This document shows positions 12,004 to 23,073 of a DNA stretch of 64,000 nucleotides, piece by piece (within the stretch, counting starts at the first letter, position 1; every line of letters begins with the position of its first letter). The stretch lies in NCBI GenBank assembly GCA_025667525.1, contig CM046875.1, positions 206,332,271 through 206,396,270 on the forward strand, given 5' to 3'. Origin of the DNA: Glebionis coronaria (lineage: Eukaryota > Streptophyta > Magnoliopsida > Asterales > Asteraceae). Under the pieces are notes generated by a model, which saw nothing but the letters and a program-made list of their open reading frames with translations, had not been told where the DNA came from and made no database searches. The translations under genes were made by a program, and so were the position numbers.

Positions 12004-13375
12004 CTAAAAATCGTATTCGAGATGAGGTGGAAGATCCTTAAGTTCGATAATGGGAGGTTCCTCAATAAACGATTTCGGCTTAGAATCATTAACTTCGACA
12101 CTCTTAATTTCCGAGGAGGAAAAATAAGGTGGAACGTCATTTAAAAATTCCTCGATTATTTTTAAATCTTCTACGTTATCAATATCCTCCGTACTAGTGA
12201 GAGGGACATCGACTTCTTCCAACGTAAAATCGCCTCCCTCGACAGGAGCGAGGGGAGGAGAAGAATTTGCAATAATCGGATCCGCAATAGTGGGATTACC
12301 ACTATTAGAACTAGCCGTGAAACCTAAAACTCCTTGCGAAAATTCATCACAAACGACGTCGACTAAATCCGTATGATTTATTGTCGCGGTAGAATAAACA
12401 TGCGAAATTTTCGAGTTTTGAGCAACGTCGATCACAAGTTCCTCGTCGTTAAACCTTAAAGTTATTTTCCTCCCATGAACGTCGATTAAAGCTTTAGACG
12501 TATCTAAAAATGGGCGACCTAAAATCAAAGGAACGTGAGGATCCATTTCAAAATCTACAACGATAAAATCAACCGGATAATAGAACTTTCCAACTTTTAC
12601 GAAAACGTCTTCGGCTATTCCATGCGCGATTTTCGTAGAACGATCGGCTAGCTCAATAGACATTTTAGATGGAATGAGTTCGGGAAGTGATAACCTTTTC
12701 CATATGGAAAGAGGCATCAAGTTAATGCTCGCACCAAGATCGGCCAAGGCGAGGCATTCTTCCATCTCCGGAAAATCACACGGTATTAAAAACTTGCCTG
12801 GATCTCCTACTTTCTCGGGAATTTGGTTAAGAAAAACCGACGAATAATTAGAAAGCTTCATTAATTTTTCCTTATCGTTGATCATACCCTTAAAAGTTGA
12901 AGCGAATCTCCGCATATAAAGTAAAGCGTCGGTGAAACTTATATTAAAATGCATTTGACGAAAAATATCAATAAATCGAGCGACTTGTTGATTATTACGT
13001 TCATGCAATTTTTCTTTGGTAAGTATCGAAGGATAAGGTAAAGGTGATGTTTGTTTAGTCGAAGACTTCGGAATCTCGGGTTCCGGAATTGGTTTTGGGT
13101 CGACCGTAGGTGGAATTTGAGCGGTACTTCGTGGGCTTGGAATTTGCTCCTCATTTTCGACCACCTCGGTTTCTTTTTCCCTCTCCGTAGAGGTAGTTTT
13201 CGGAATAGAAGGCTCGTCTAAAGTTTTCCCACTACGAGTGGTAATCGCTTTCATCTCACCCTTCGGGTTTTCAACGGTGTTGCTTGGTAAACCACCCGAA
13301 GAGGAGGAGGGTTTGTTCATTATAGCTTCAAACATCGAAAGAATTTTATTCTCAAATTTCATTTTACCACTTAAC
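12004..13375 (-). pseudogene. gag-pro: Gypsy gag C-terminus and aspartic protease, element F
   Basis: An open frame of 452 codons (12004-13362) whose upstream part is lost. Near 13210-13360 it has the ITTRSGKT motif and a Pro/Glu/Ser-rich linker, then a conserved block (NISFTDALLYM, EKVGDPGKFLIPC), then the protease motif [11 protein letters not shown] (near 12720-12750) and LILGRPFL (near 12505-12530). DLGAS replaces the DTG/DSG of classical retropepsins, which is usual in this plant lineage. The frame ends at 12004 by a one-base shift; the expected Leu-Glu-Gly-Asp-Asp continuation is seen in another frame. It is very close in plan to the intact protein of element E. Confidence 0.85.
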
Positions 13376-13788
13376 TACAATAATAACCAAGCCAAAACGT
13401 GTATTTTATGTCGTAAATGTCGGAATTATGCGTGGTTTGTGTTTTTGTTGTGATTTAGGACGAAAATGTGAAAAGGGGAGAAAACACGGGCATTCACGAT
13501 CTTTATTCGAAGAAAAAAGACAAAAGACGAAGTCAAGAAATCAAGAGTGCAAAAAGAACGGAAGTCCAAGACCAATTCTGAAGATTTATCGAAGAAAAAG
13601 TCAAAAGACGGAAGTTTACTAAAAGAAGAAGAACTCAAGTCTAATTTATTGAAGAAATTACAAGACGAGAGTAGAAATCCCGAGACAAAGTCGTTAAATT
13701 CAAAGAATTAAGAAGATTAAGGACTTAATGACAATTAAAGAAAGAAGAAAGAGGGGAGGAAGCTTCCTCTAAGCACCTCCCTAATCCT

Positions 13789-13799
13789 CCTATAAATAG
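13789..13799 (+). promoter_or_regulatory. TATA box in the element D LTR
   Basis: Sequence CCTATAAATAG in the plus orientation of element D. About 1.45 kb of transcribed LTR would follow before the primer site. Confidence 0.6.
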
Positions 13800-14255
13800 T
13801 CTTCATTTTCCTTTTATTTGTTTTTGTTGGCTAGTTTGACAAACTATGCTCTTCCATTTTCATTTCCTTGCACTTTAATTACATGTCATTTACCTTAATT
13901 GTCAAATTTAAATACATTGTCTTGCACCTTAAATTCATCTAATTTCAAGTAAGTCTCCTTTTAATTATTCTTAATCTTTACTTTTCTTGTTGATCTCCTA
14001 TCTACCTTTCTTGTTTGATCTTAATCTTTATGTTTATTGTTCATGTTCATGTTCTTGAGTTTTTTTTTAAATTGATTAAGTGGGTTTTGATTATTTTGAT
14101 TAATATTGTTAGTTTGATTGATTTGGTTTGTTTGTTTATGATTAGTAGATGTTATTTGGTTAGTTTGATTTAATCTTTTGGTTTGATTTGATTAGATTTT
14201 GTTTAGATTCGTATTCTTTTTGTTTCCATGTTCTTCGCTACTGTTCAATTCCCAG

Positions 14256-14865
14256 GTTATTCCGGATCAACGCCAAACATTCCGAATCAAGTTTTTGTTG
14301 AGATTATTCCTAACCAGCCAAACATTCCGGATCAATGTCGTTTATTCGGAATAATTTATATTCCGAATAAAGGTGTTCATTCGGAACATTCCGGATAAAG
14401 GAGTTTAGCAGGTTGTTCCGAATCAAGGGTCTTCATTCAGAATATCATATATTCCTAATCAAGTGTTTCAGCAATTTATTCCGGATAAACACAATATTCC
14501 GGATGAAGGATTTGAAGGTTGTTCATTCGGAACATTCCGAATGAAGGATTTACTCTAGTTTATTCCGGATCAACTTGGTATTCCGAATCAGAGGATATTC
14601 TGAATCAGCTTATCATTCCGAACCAAAGAAATATTCCGGATAAAGGCAAATATTCCGAATAAAGGACTTATTCCGGATAAGTGACATATTCCGGATAAAG
14701 AATTTATTCCGGATCAAGGCTTTTGTTTGAATATTCCGAATGAAGCAAAGTTATTCCGGATGAGCCAATTGTTCCGAATGAGTATTTTATTTTGATTATT
14801 CCGAACGAAGAAGAATTATTCTGGGTGAAGTTGACATTCCGAACGAGTAATTATTCCAAGTGAGG
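14256..14865. repeat. ATTCCGRATRAA repeat array in the element D LTR
   Basis: About 30 copies of ATTCCGGATAAAG, ATTCCGAATGAAGG and similar words, in spacings of about 15-25 bp, some inverted (TTCATTCGGAA). It is not a clean tandem array. It lies in the transcribed part of the LTR. The same words, reverse-complemented, form the 27-bp repeat of element B at 60781-61434. Confidence 0.8.
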
Positions 14866-15287
14866 TATTTTTAGTTTATGTTAAGTTTTAGTTATTTTAA
14901 TTTTTAAGCTTTACTTTTCCCGCCTTTTTACTTACTTGCACTTTTAGTTTATTTGCCTTAGATTTATTTTAAGCCTTGCCTTAGTTTAAGTTTTAGTTGC
15001 GTTTTAAATTTGCCTTTAGGATAGTTTTAAGTTTGCGTTATTTACTTTTAGTGCCTTTTAATTTTTCGTCACGCTTTATTTTCTTGTCATTTATTTTAAA
15101 TTAGATTTAGATTTATTTTTACTTGCCCTTTTACTTTAAAGTTTTTGCACATTTTAATTTTACTACAACGACACAACATTTGTTTCCACCAAAGACAGCT
15201 GAGTCGCATAGTTAAACCAGTAGTCAATTCGATTAGACCAGAACAACGAACTTATATTTTCTTACTAGGTAAAAGCCTAGTATCAAA

Positions 15288-15305
15288 TGGCGCCGCTGCC
15301 GGCTC
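15288..15305 (+). promoter_or_regulatory. Primer binding site of element D (tRNA-Asp type)
   Basis: TGGCGCCGCTGCCGGCTC. Plant Athila/Tat elements typically use TGGCGCCGTTGCCGGGG, complementary to tRNA-Asp. The match is strong for 15 bases and weaker at the end. Confidence 0.75.
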
Positions 15306-15543
15306 TTTTCGTAAAGATTAACGTTTTTCTGTGAGAGACGCGTTGCTTTTTGGGATCCGTTCATTCGTGAGCGTTACTTTCTTGCTTAAAAATTTTCAAA
15401 AAACCATAAAAATAAAAAAAAATTGTTAAAAATCCAAAAAAATTAAAAATTTTCAAAAATCCAAAAAGATTTTATTTTTATCTTTATAGTGTATGTATAT
15501 TCTCTTTGTGTTTGGTATTGTTTTCTTTTGCCTTTGCAGGTGT

Positions 15544-16958
15544 ATGCGTACTAGATCTTCAACTTATCAAGAGCCCGAGACTCGTGTAGATTTAGCTATG
15601 GCAGGTGTTAACAACAACAATAATCCACCGCACCTCAATAATAACAACAACAATGTTCTTCCACAGCCCGATCTTCGGACAATGGAAGAGCTTTGTCAAC
15701 CAACAATTTTTGGACGAGGAGGACCGATTACGCCGATGCAAATCACGGCTCCGGAGTTTTCGTTGAAGCATCACATGATCCAGCAAGTGTAAACTAACCC
15801 ATTCCGTGGATTGCCTGATGATGATGCCAACAAACACCTCGACAAATTCATTACTATTACCCAAAGCATGAAGTTGCCTGGTGCCACAATGGATGTCCTT
15901 CGCCTTCAACTCTTTCCACATACTTTATCACACCACGCCGAGAAATGGTTTGATCGTCTCCCGAAGAATTCCATTCATACTTGGGATGACATGACTCAAC
16001 GCTTTTTGTCGCGCTACTTTCCATCATCCATGGTCACGAGCCTTCGCAATCAAATCAGCGGTTTCATGCAAGAACCCGATTAATCTCTCTTTGATGCTTG
16101 GGAAAGATATAATGTTTTGATCGATCGTTGTCCAAACCACAACATGCTCCCTGTGACCTTAATTGATACTTTCTACAACGGTTTGACTTTTCGTGATCGT
16201 GATACGATTAATGCAGCCGCCGGTGGCACATTTATGAAAAGGAGACCCGAGGAGTGTAGAGAGCTTATTGAGAACATGACTACTCATCACAAAAATTGGG
16301 ATTCCTCCGCTTTTCAAGGAACAACCCGAGAGTCAATGTTTCTTCTACTTCAGCAAGCCCCGACATGACCGAATTCACCCGCATGATGGCCGAAATAAAC
16401 AAAAATATCTTGCTCATCGCTTAAAACCAACAACAACAAGTTAAAGCGATAGCCAATCCTTGTGAGACATGCGGCGGTCCACACTCATACACTGATTGTC
16501 CTTCTACTTAAGGAAATCCGGAAAACGTGTATGCGGCTTATGGTATTATTCACCGGAAAATCACCAAGCCAGACCTCAAGGGGATCGAAATTTGCTAAGT
16601 TACCGGTCCAACAAATACCTTTCACCCGGTTTTTCTCCTCAAAACCAAAACCCCAACAACAATTACAATAGAAGCAACCAAATCCCACCTCGAGCTTCTA
16701 GTCCTTATCACCCACCCGCTCAACAAGCCCCACCCAACAATCAAGATGTTGAAGCCTTAATGAGAACCCAAGGAGAGAAAAGTAAGAATCTACAGAGCCA
16801 AATTATCAATTTGAAAGGGGATATCACTAAGCAAGGGAATGACATATGATCCGAGCTTCGAAATGATATACAATCCTCCTTCAGCAATCAAACGAATGAT
16901 TTGAAGAATATGCTGGCTAGTTTCTTACCCACCACTCAACCCTCTACTTCGAGTTCTC
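15544..16958 (+). pseudogene. gag: Gypsy gag of element D, first part
   Basis: Starts at the ATG of MRTRSSTYQEPE (15544). Capsid motifs of the retrotransposon gag family are clear: LQLFPHTLSHHAEKWFDRLP, WDDMTQRFLSRYFP, DTFYNGLTFRDRD and NAAAGGTFMKRRPEE. Three in-frame stops (about 15790, 16081 and 16366) and a later frameshift break it. A zinc-knuckle-like CX2CX3HX4C follows near 16460-16500, then an Asn/Gln/Pro-rich stretch (to about 16850). The frame is cut at 16958 by the LTR of copia C and resumes at 50982. Confidence 0.85.
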
Positions 16959-17329
16959 TGTTGATCCCAAACTTAGATCGATTTAGCTTTATGTATACGA
17001 GATTAGATCAAGTAATACACTTAGAGAAACCTTTGTATATGCTTATGATAATCTAAGTGTAATGCGGAATTAACACTTAAACAAGAACACACAATGATAT
17101 AAACAAACTTTCACTTTGATTAGTGATATCGAACTTGCTTACAATGAAAGTAGTTTACGAATGAAAACTTATATGAAACATTAACCTAAACGTCTTCTTT
17201 TATAGACATAAGAAGCCTTGTACAATAATCTACGTATCAACTATTCTAGGTAAAGATAAATATAGAAAATACATTGTTGTTCCTATCTTTACTAGAAGTA
17301 ATCTAGAATACAATAAACGCGTAGAGTAT
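16959..17329 (-). repeat. 3' LTR of copia C, distal part (split by element E)
   Basis: Begins TGTTGATCCC on the plus strand and is nearly identical to 50464-50834. A TATA box (minus CTATAAAAGA) lies at 17196-17205. The right end is the AGTAT target site of element E. Confidence 0.93.
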
Positions 17330-18534
17330 TGATGTAGTGTTTTTACTACCCTTTAGGAAAAGGATGACAAAATAGTGGTAAGCGTTAACGAGCGGTTTAG
17401 GAAAACCACAAGTTATGACCCTTGATGGGGATCGTTCTCTCGAGGAGGCACGTGTGTTGTGTAATGAATGATTGATTATGTTTTTGATTATTAATGAGAA
17501 GAAAAGAAGAGAAAATGACGAAGACGAAAAAAATAGAAAAATAAGGCAAAAACACTACTAGAAAGTTACGACGAAGATCGTAAAAAAGTGCAAAACTTAA
17601 AATTTTAACCTAAAAATTCCTAAAAATTACTAAAAATCCACAATAAAATTCTAAGGGTTTACAAAAAATCAAAACTTGCCAAAACCTTTTAATTAATTTA
17701 ATAATGACTTTTTAATGCTAATTAAAGCCCTAAAAATCACTTTTAAATATTAAAAAGCCCTAAACAAGATTTTATAGTTTGTAAACCTCAAAAACAACCT
17801 AATTAAGCTAAAAACTATTTTTAAAAATTTTAAAACCAATTTAAACTATTTTTAAACTCCTAAAAACTATTAAAATCTATTAAATCTTAAATTAATTCTA
17901 AAAATTAATTGAAAAGCCTAAAAATTATTCTACAAATGGGAAAAGTCCTAATTAATGATAAAGAACCTAGGAAAAATGAAAAAGAAATAAAAATAAAACT
18001 TTGACTTTTTATGATTAAAATAATATTAAAATATTCAAAAAAATAAAAAGTTCTCAAATAAATTCTAAAAAATTCTCAAAAATCCTAAATATTCTAACTA
18101 AGAAGAAAATGTAAATTAAAGTTTCTGAAACCTTTTAGTTAATTTTATATTAATTTTTAAAGTTTAATAAAAAACCTAAAATCAAATAAAATTAAAAATT
18201 AAAGTTTTTGAAAACTTTATGATTTGTAAGCCTCAAAAATACAAATTAAAACCTAAAAACTATTTTTTTGTATTTTTATATTACTGTTTAATATTTTTAA
18301 ATGACTTTCTAAATTAAAAACTAGAAATAATCCTAAAAATTAATTAAATAATGTGAAAAATAAAACTTTTACACAGAAAAATCCCTAAGCCTATAAATGT
18401 CCTAGGAAAATTGAAACAAGCCCAAAGTGCTTAATAAATAAGCCAGAATAAGCTTAAAAAGCTACGGCTTATTTAAATGAGAACAAAACAAAACGTGGTT
18501 ATATACTTAATGAAATGAGAGGCTAACAGAAAAA

Positions 18535-18608
18535 GGCATCTAGATCAATGGTTAACACGCTTAGTCCCCCAGCGAGGGGTCGCGTGTTCGAGTCCGTTGC
18601 GGGTGACC
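18535..18608 (+). repeat. tRNA-derived (SINE-like) unit in the 3' LTR of element E
   Basis: A 74-nt stretch resembles a tRNA: ATGGTTAACACGC like a D-loop/A box, an anticodon-like hairpin (CCCC, 6-nt loop, GGGG) and GTGTTCGAGTCC matching the Pol III B box. The acceptor ends do not pair, so it is not a functional tRNA gene. A T-rich tract follows, as in some plant SINEs. It lies opposite to the element's own transcription. Confidence 0.5.
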
Positions 18609-18624
18609 TTTTTACAAAAATTTT

Positions 18625-18655
<31 letters not shown>

Positions 18656-18750
18656 CTCAAACAGTACAACTTATAAGCTAATAAACTCAAATCCAAATCA
18701 AATTTTACCCAAGATTCAACAAGTTATAATTCAAAACGTATCCAATTTTG

Positions 18751-18879
18751 CTTGTTCTTCTGATGAACAAGTGAAGAGTCCTTCACTTGAACAAAAACCA
18801 AGAGGAGCTTGGTTTTGTGCTATTCTTTGTGGATGTTTTTGGAGCAAAAGGGCACCCTTGTGCTTATTGAAGCACAAGG
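18751..18879. other. Hairpin cluster 1 in the E LTR
   Basis: Four inverted repeats in 130 bp: 18751-18771 arms CTTGTTC/GAACAAG; 18768-18789 arms CAAGTGAAG/CTTCACTTG with loop AGTC; 18794-18816 arms AAAACCAAG/CTTGGTTTT with loop AGGAG; 18856-18879 arms CCTTGTGCTT/AAGCACAAGG with loop ATTG. All stems are perfect. The first two share bases, so they are alternatives. The copy in the other LTR is 28472-28600. Confidence 0.8.
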
Positions 18880-19501
18880 AGTCAAGGACTAGCTAAAATA
18901 AGCACTTAGCACACAAGATGAACACAAATCAAGCACACAAGGCAATACAATGTTGCTGTGACAAAAAATGAGGTCTGGTGGTTTTCTAGGCTAAGTTACT
19001 TGCACCCTAATGATTTTCCAAGGCCAAGCTCATGCATACACAAGCTCCAAATGATAAACTAACAACATTCAAACCTCTAACAACCTAATCTATAGCAGAT
19101 TCCAAGATCCAAGCAATAGTTTTCAAGAAAACACTCAGAAACTTACATATGCAGATTTTAAGGCACACTTTTCACTTTTCAACATACAAACTAGCTATGA
19201 ACTTGATCCAATTTGAAACACAACTATCTAACAAACTTATCTTAACCTTATTAAAGTATCTAACACGTTTTTAAATCATTAGCAAGGATTTTAAACCTGC
19301 TAAAACACTCATCCAAACACCACTTTAAAATTCTTTTCCAACTTTTTTCAAATCAAATCTGTCTAACACCTATTCAAACTGACCCTATGATCTTCTAACA
19401 TGCATACAATCATATGAAAACACCATACAAATCAGTTTAAACAACATTCATCAAACAATCAAGCAAAATCACTCAAACCACCCATTTTCTGAAATTTCAA
19501 A

Positions 19502-19583
19502 AGGTAAAAGGTGATTTACCTAAGGACCTTACTTCCAAGGTCCTTGTGGTTGCATAACCACCTCCTACCAACTCGGGTTGGTA
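19502..19583. other. Hairpin cluster 2 in the E LTR
   Basis: Four perfect stems end to end in 82 bp: 19502-19521 arms AGGTAAA/TTTACCT; 19522-19545 arms AAGGACCTT/AAGGTCCTT; 19546-19561 arms GTGGTT/AACCAC; 19566-19583 arms TACCAAC/GTTGGTA. The copy in the 5' LTR is 29223-29304, where the last stem carries two substitutions. The cluster falls about 450-520 nt downstream of the TATA box in the leader RNA. Confidence 0.8.
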
Positions 19584-21165
19584 CAGAACTCAATCAACAA
19601 ATCAACTCTCTTAAAACCTGTTAAGAAGAAAAACAAAAAAAACAAGCAATATATGTATATATACTGTTTCCTTTTTTCTTTCTTAAAAACTTTCACAAAA
19701 CCTTTTTAAAACTCAACACACACGATTTAAAAACACTTTTAATTCACAAAACAACAATCCAAATCCACTTTCACTTTTCTGGTTGCTAATTTTGTGAAAT
19801 TAAAAGTCTTTTAAAACCTTTTGAAAACTTGAATTACTCAAAACTTTCACAAAGTAAATGGAACTCAGTCAATTAGCCTTAACACAACACACAAACTTTT
19901 TAAAAACATAAAAGGAATTACAATTGTCTTTTACAAATACCAAACTTTATTTCTTAAAAAAGGAATTACAAGGTTTTGGCTAAAAACTGGAACAAAGGAT
20001 ATGCACATGCTGCATTCTCTTTATATAGGCTAAAATAGAACTATCTAGGCCTAGGAATAAAAAAGTAATAAACTTAAACCCTAATTTTTGAAATCTCAAA
20101 AGTGCCCCTTTCTTCTTGACGAATTCTTTGGTCAAAAGTGATCACATGTGGATGCCAGCTCTTGAACTTCATGTTGGGCGTTGGATGAACCTTGGGGACA
20201 AAGGAGTTGCATCAAAATCGTTTAAATTGTCGGGGGTGGGGTTTTGTGTGAAAACGATGGAGCAGAGGAGGCTTGGGGAGGGTCCCACAAGCCATGTGAT
20301 ACTGTTGGGTGAGGTGGGTTTGGTTGAGAGGGACGTAAATTAGGGATCTGGAGCATTAGGGGTAATATCCCTTTGTTTTGAGGTGAATTGGAACTGGAGG
20401 GTGAGTAGGGTTTATGTGTGATTAAGCCAGTGTTTAATCTATTTTTGGTATAAACATTTTTTTAAAAAAGTGTTTAGGTGGGAAAGGGGGTTTGACCAGG
20501 GGGGGGGGGGGGGGGGTTTGACTGGGGTTTATTTAAATAAACCGGGTTGTGGATGGGTAGGATTGTGGGTTTGGGTAAGGGTTATGGGTTGGTGGGTAAA
20601 AGGGTGGGTAGGGCTGAGGTGTCACGTGGTGGTTGGTTGGGTTTGTTTGGGTAAATGGCAGATTGAGTCCCCAAGGTTTCCACTCTTCTTCATTTTGTAA
20701 TAAACAGCCCATAAACTTCATTCCTTTGTTAATAAGTTTGCTTCACTTGTCAATTTTGGCACAAATATTTTTCCATACTTTTAACAAGGGCTTTAAATGT
20801 AATTCTTGGATTCTTCAAGGACTGGTCTTGTATAATCTTCAAACAATAAGGACCATACTTGTACAATTAACATTTGGAGGGTCAATTGTGACAAGTTCTT
20901 CAAAGATGAGGGACCATTTTTGTCAATCTTCAATTCTTCAAGGGTCATTTTGCAAAATTCCAAACTTGGGCCCGGTTCATTGTGCGACTTCGTTTCCCGT
21001 GTTCGTTTTTGATTGATTCTTGTGATCTTTTGCCAATTCCTCAATATCCGTACCTAAAAATACACAAGTAACAAACACGAGCATATATTTGGTCTATTTT
21101 ATGATATTTTATGCAATTAAAGGCCGTTTTGGATGATGAGACCATGTATAAAAGCAGTCTCATCA

Positions 21166-21182
21166 CTCCCCCATACTAAACC
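21166..21182 (-). promoter_or_regulatory. Polypurine tract of element E
   Basis: Minus-strand GGTTTAGTATGGGGGAG directly before the 3' LTR start, the normal plus-strand primer position. Confidence 0.8.
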
Positions 21183-23073
21183 ATTGCCGTGCCCTCACGC
21201 AATGCTAGAATAAAGTATCAAAGCATCTCCAAAATTTAATTTTATTCACTTTTATTGAAATGATAACTAGCTACATTACTACTATTGCTACTACTTGTGT
21301 TTTAGACATAATGTATGATTCTCATCGCAAAATGGGACGTTTAGGTTCATAGAATAAGAACACGTGAATGCTTCGTTAGAAATAATTTCGTCGTCCTCGA
21401 TTTTCACCTTAATTCCATGCCAAGCGTGCAACGAGATCATTGTCATTATAAGTTAGTAATGCTAACACTACTCATATGCCCTAATCACGTACTTATTCTC
21501 CCATTATTCCTAAGTTGTATCTCTTATATTTTATTATGTCTTAATGATCACGAGGATACATCATTGACTTATGCGATGATAGAGATTTAGGTCTAAAAAT
21601 AGAGTCCTAACGGTGTAACTAAGACCATCAAATCAATAACCCCTCCTAATAGACGACGATGTCAAAAAATTAAGTTGACAAGAAGAATCGATAAACACGA
21701 TTTTATAACGGTTTTGAACATGAGACTTATTACCAAGACTTTTATACGCCCCCTAACGGAAGGACCTTATTATCTTTGGTTTACCTCCATCTTTTATTCA
21801 ACTTCGCCATGAAGCTTTTATTATGACTTCGGTCTTGCCTTGCCTTTTATTATCCGCCATCATCGGTGGTTTTATTAGCCAAAGACGTATATCCTCACGC
21901 TAAAGCGAATTTTGGATCTTTAAAGCTTCGAAGATTAAGGCTTGATTCACTTTCAATTTTGCATAGATTTTAGGCCTTGTGGGGCTTCAAATTGTTTGCT
22001 AGATTTAGGTGAGCACTTGAAATCTTATTATTGGGTGAAGCTTTCGATTATTCGGGTTTCCAATACTTCAAAACCGTGACGCTGGCGATACCTTAATGTC
22101 TTCCCAATTTAATTACACGGAAGCTACTAGAAAAGACTAGAAACCCAACAATCAAAACTAAACCGCTAAGTCAATATTTATTAAGCAAAAAATATTTACA
22201 TGCGAAGGGAGAATAAGCAAACAACGAGAACACATGAGTTTTTGAAAGAATACGAGTACTCTACGTTTAGCATAGTAACTTATAATTAACTCTATCATTT
22301 CTCGTCCTCATTTAAGAGACTTAGCCTAATGTGTAGTTAAGGAATCAAAGCTAAGTGCTCAACACGCACGGTCGAGTCAAAAATTACTCTTATTCTCGCC
22401 ATCGGAAAATCTACATTCGTGTCTTCAAACACTTATAAAACATGAGAAAAATTTTAAAATTTGGCCATTTTTAGCCTTATTTTGCAAGAAAATGATAACA
22501 AAACGATAAACTTTGGAAAGCGTGAAGGTTTGGCAAGGCAAGTATCTATTCACCCCCCCATACTAAAGTTAAACATTGTCCTCAATGTTTCGAGTCTAGG
22601 GGTGCAAACACCCCCATACTAGAGACGTAGTCGAATGCCTAATCTAGCATGGAAAGGGTGTAACCAATAAGTAATAGCCGTTTATGAAGTGTGCTAAAAA
22701 CCTAAGGTTAGAACATAAAAGGATATCATGATGGATATTGGGAAAGGCCTCCAAAGCAAACGATCGAGTGCTCCCATGAAACGAACACGAGAGGCTCCAA
22801 TCGTGAAGATGATCATCTAAAAGACACAATTCACAAACAACCACGGAACAAAGGTTGGAAGGGCACAAATCCCCTCACATTACACTAATTAGAAAGCAAT
22901 AATATGTACATGGATAAGCATGGGTCTCCCCCACGAGGCACCTTGTTTTTGATAACCGAGTCAAAAGCTCGACTCGAATCCCCATAAATGTGATCATTTA
23001 GGGATAATCATGGTTTGGTCAATTTTTGGTGGGGCTTACATGATAAACAAGGCCCAAAAGCACGTGGAGTACT
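21183..23073 (-). other. Long 3' untranslated region of element E
   Basis: About 1.9 kb with no credible ORF between gag-protease and the polypurine tract, where pol would be in an autonomous relative. It carries the conserved double hairpin (22550-22626). Confidence 0.7.
22550..22626 (-). other. Conserved double hairpin with G-rich tracts, element E
   Basis: Minus-strand order: TAGTATGGGGG arm pairing with CACCCCTAG, then AAACATTGAGGACAATGTTT (22571-22590; 8-bp perfect stem, loop AGGA), then TTTAGTATGGGGGG. Element D has the same 20-mer and the same order at 53058-53127. The G-rich flanks resemble the true polypurine tract (21166-21182). Confidence 0.75.

Larger units (their letters stand above)
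10598..13399 (-). mobile_element. Element F: decayed Athila/Tat-like Ty3/gypsy fragment
   Basis: Minus-strand coding remnants in the order gag C-terminus, protease, RT and RNase H, with no LTRs visible. It is cut at the left by copia element A (10598) and at the right by the probable start of element D near 13400. It is the oldest layer visible in the left part of the nest. Confidence 0.8.
13400..15285 (+). repeat. Probable 5' LTR of element D
   Basis: The right end (AGTATCA) is fixed by the primer site two bases downstream. The left end is inferred: the first TG after the F coding remnant is at 13400, and a TATA box follows about 390 bp later. The 3' LTR is not in the window, so the start is tentative. 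It contains the ATTCCGGAT-type repeat array (14256-14865). Confidence 0.55.
13400..16958 (+). mobile_element. Element D, left part: Tat/Athila-like gag-protease element
   Basis: Plus-strand order: probable 5' LTR (about 13400-15285), tRNA-Asp-type primer site, leader, broken gag up to 16958. The gag then resumes at 50982 on the other side of copia element C. The right part is 50982-54163. No pol was found in either part, as in element E. Confidence 0.8.
17330..21165 (-). repeat. 3' LTR of element E (3,836 bp)
   Basis: Minus-strand start TGATGAGACTGC, end CACTACATCA. The first nine bases pair perfectly with GTCTCATCA 14 nt further in (21134-21165). It contains a tRNA-like unit, two hairpin clusters, an 18-G run (20499-20516) and long A/T-rich stretches. 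Plus-strand frames at 20116-20343 and 20633-21016 are copied in the other LTR but resemble nothing I know. Confidence 0.95.

Noticed and set aside
15592..15921. Minus-strand ORF of 109 codons
   Set aside because: Antisense shadow of the D gag, which has clear capsid motifs on the plus strand.
18535..18608. Functional tRNA gene
   Set aside because: Acceptor arms do not pair and the T stem is imperfect; a SINE-like derivative fits better.
20116..21016. Plus-strand ORFs in the E LTR, repeated at 29837-30727
   Set aside because: They are duplicated only because LTRs are duplicated; antisense to the element and without known motifs.
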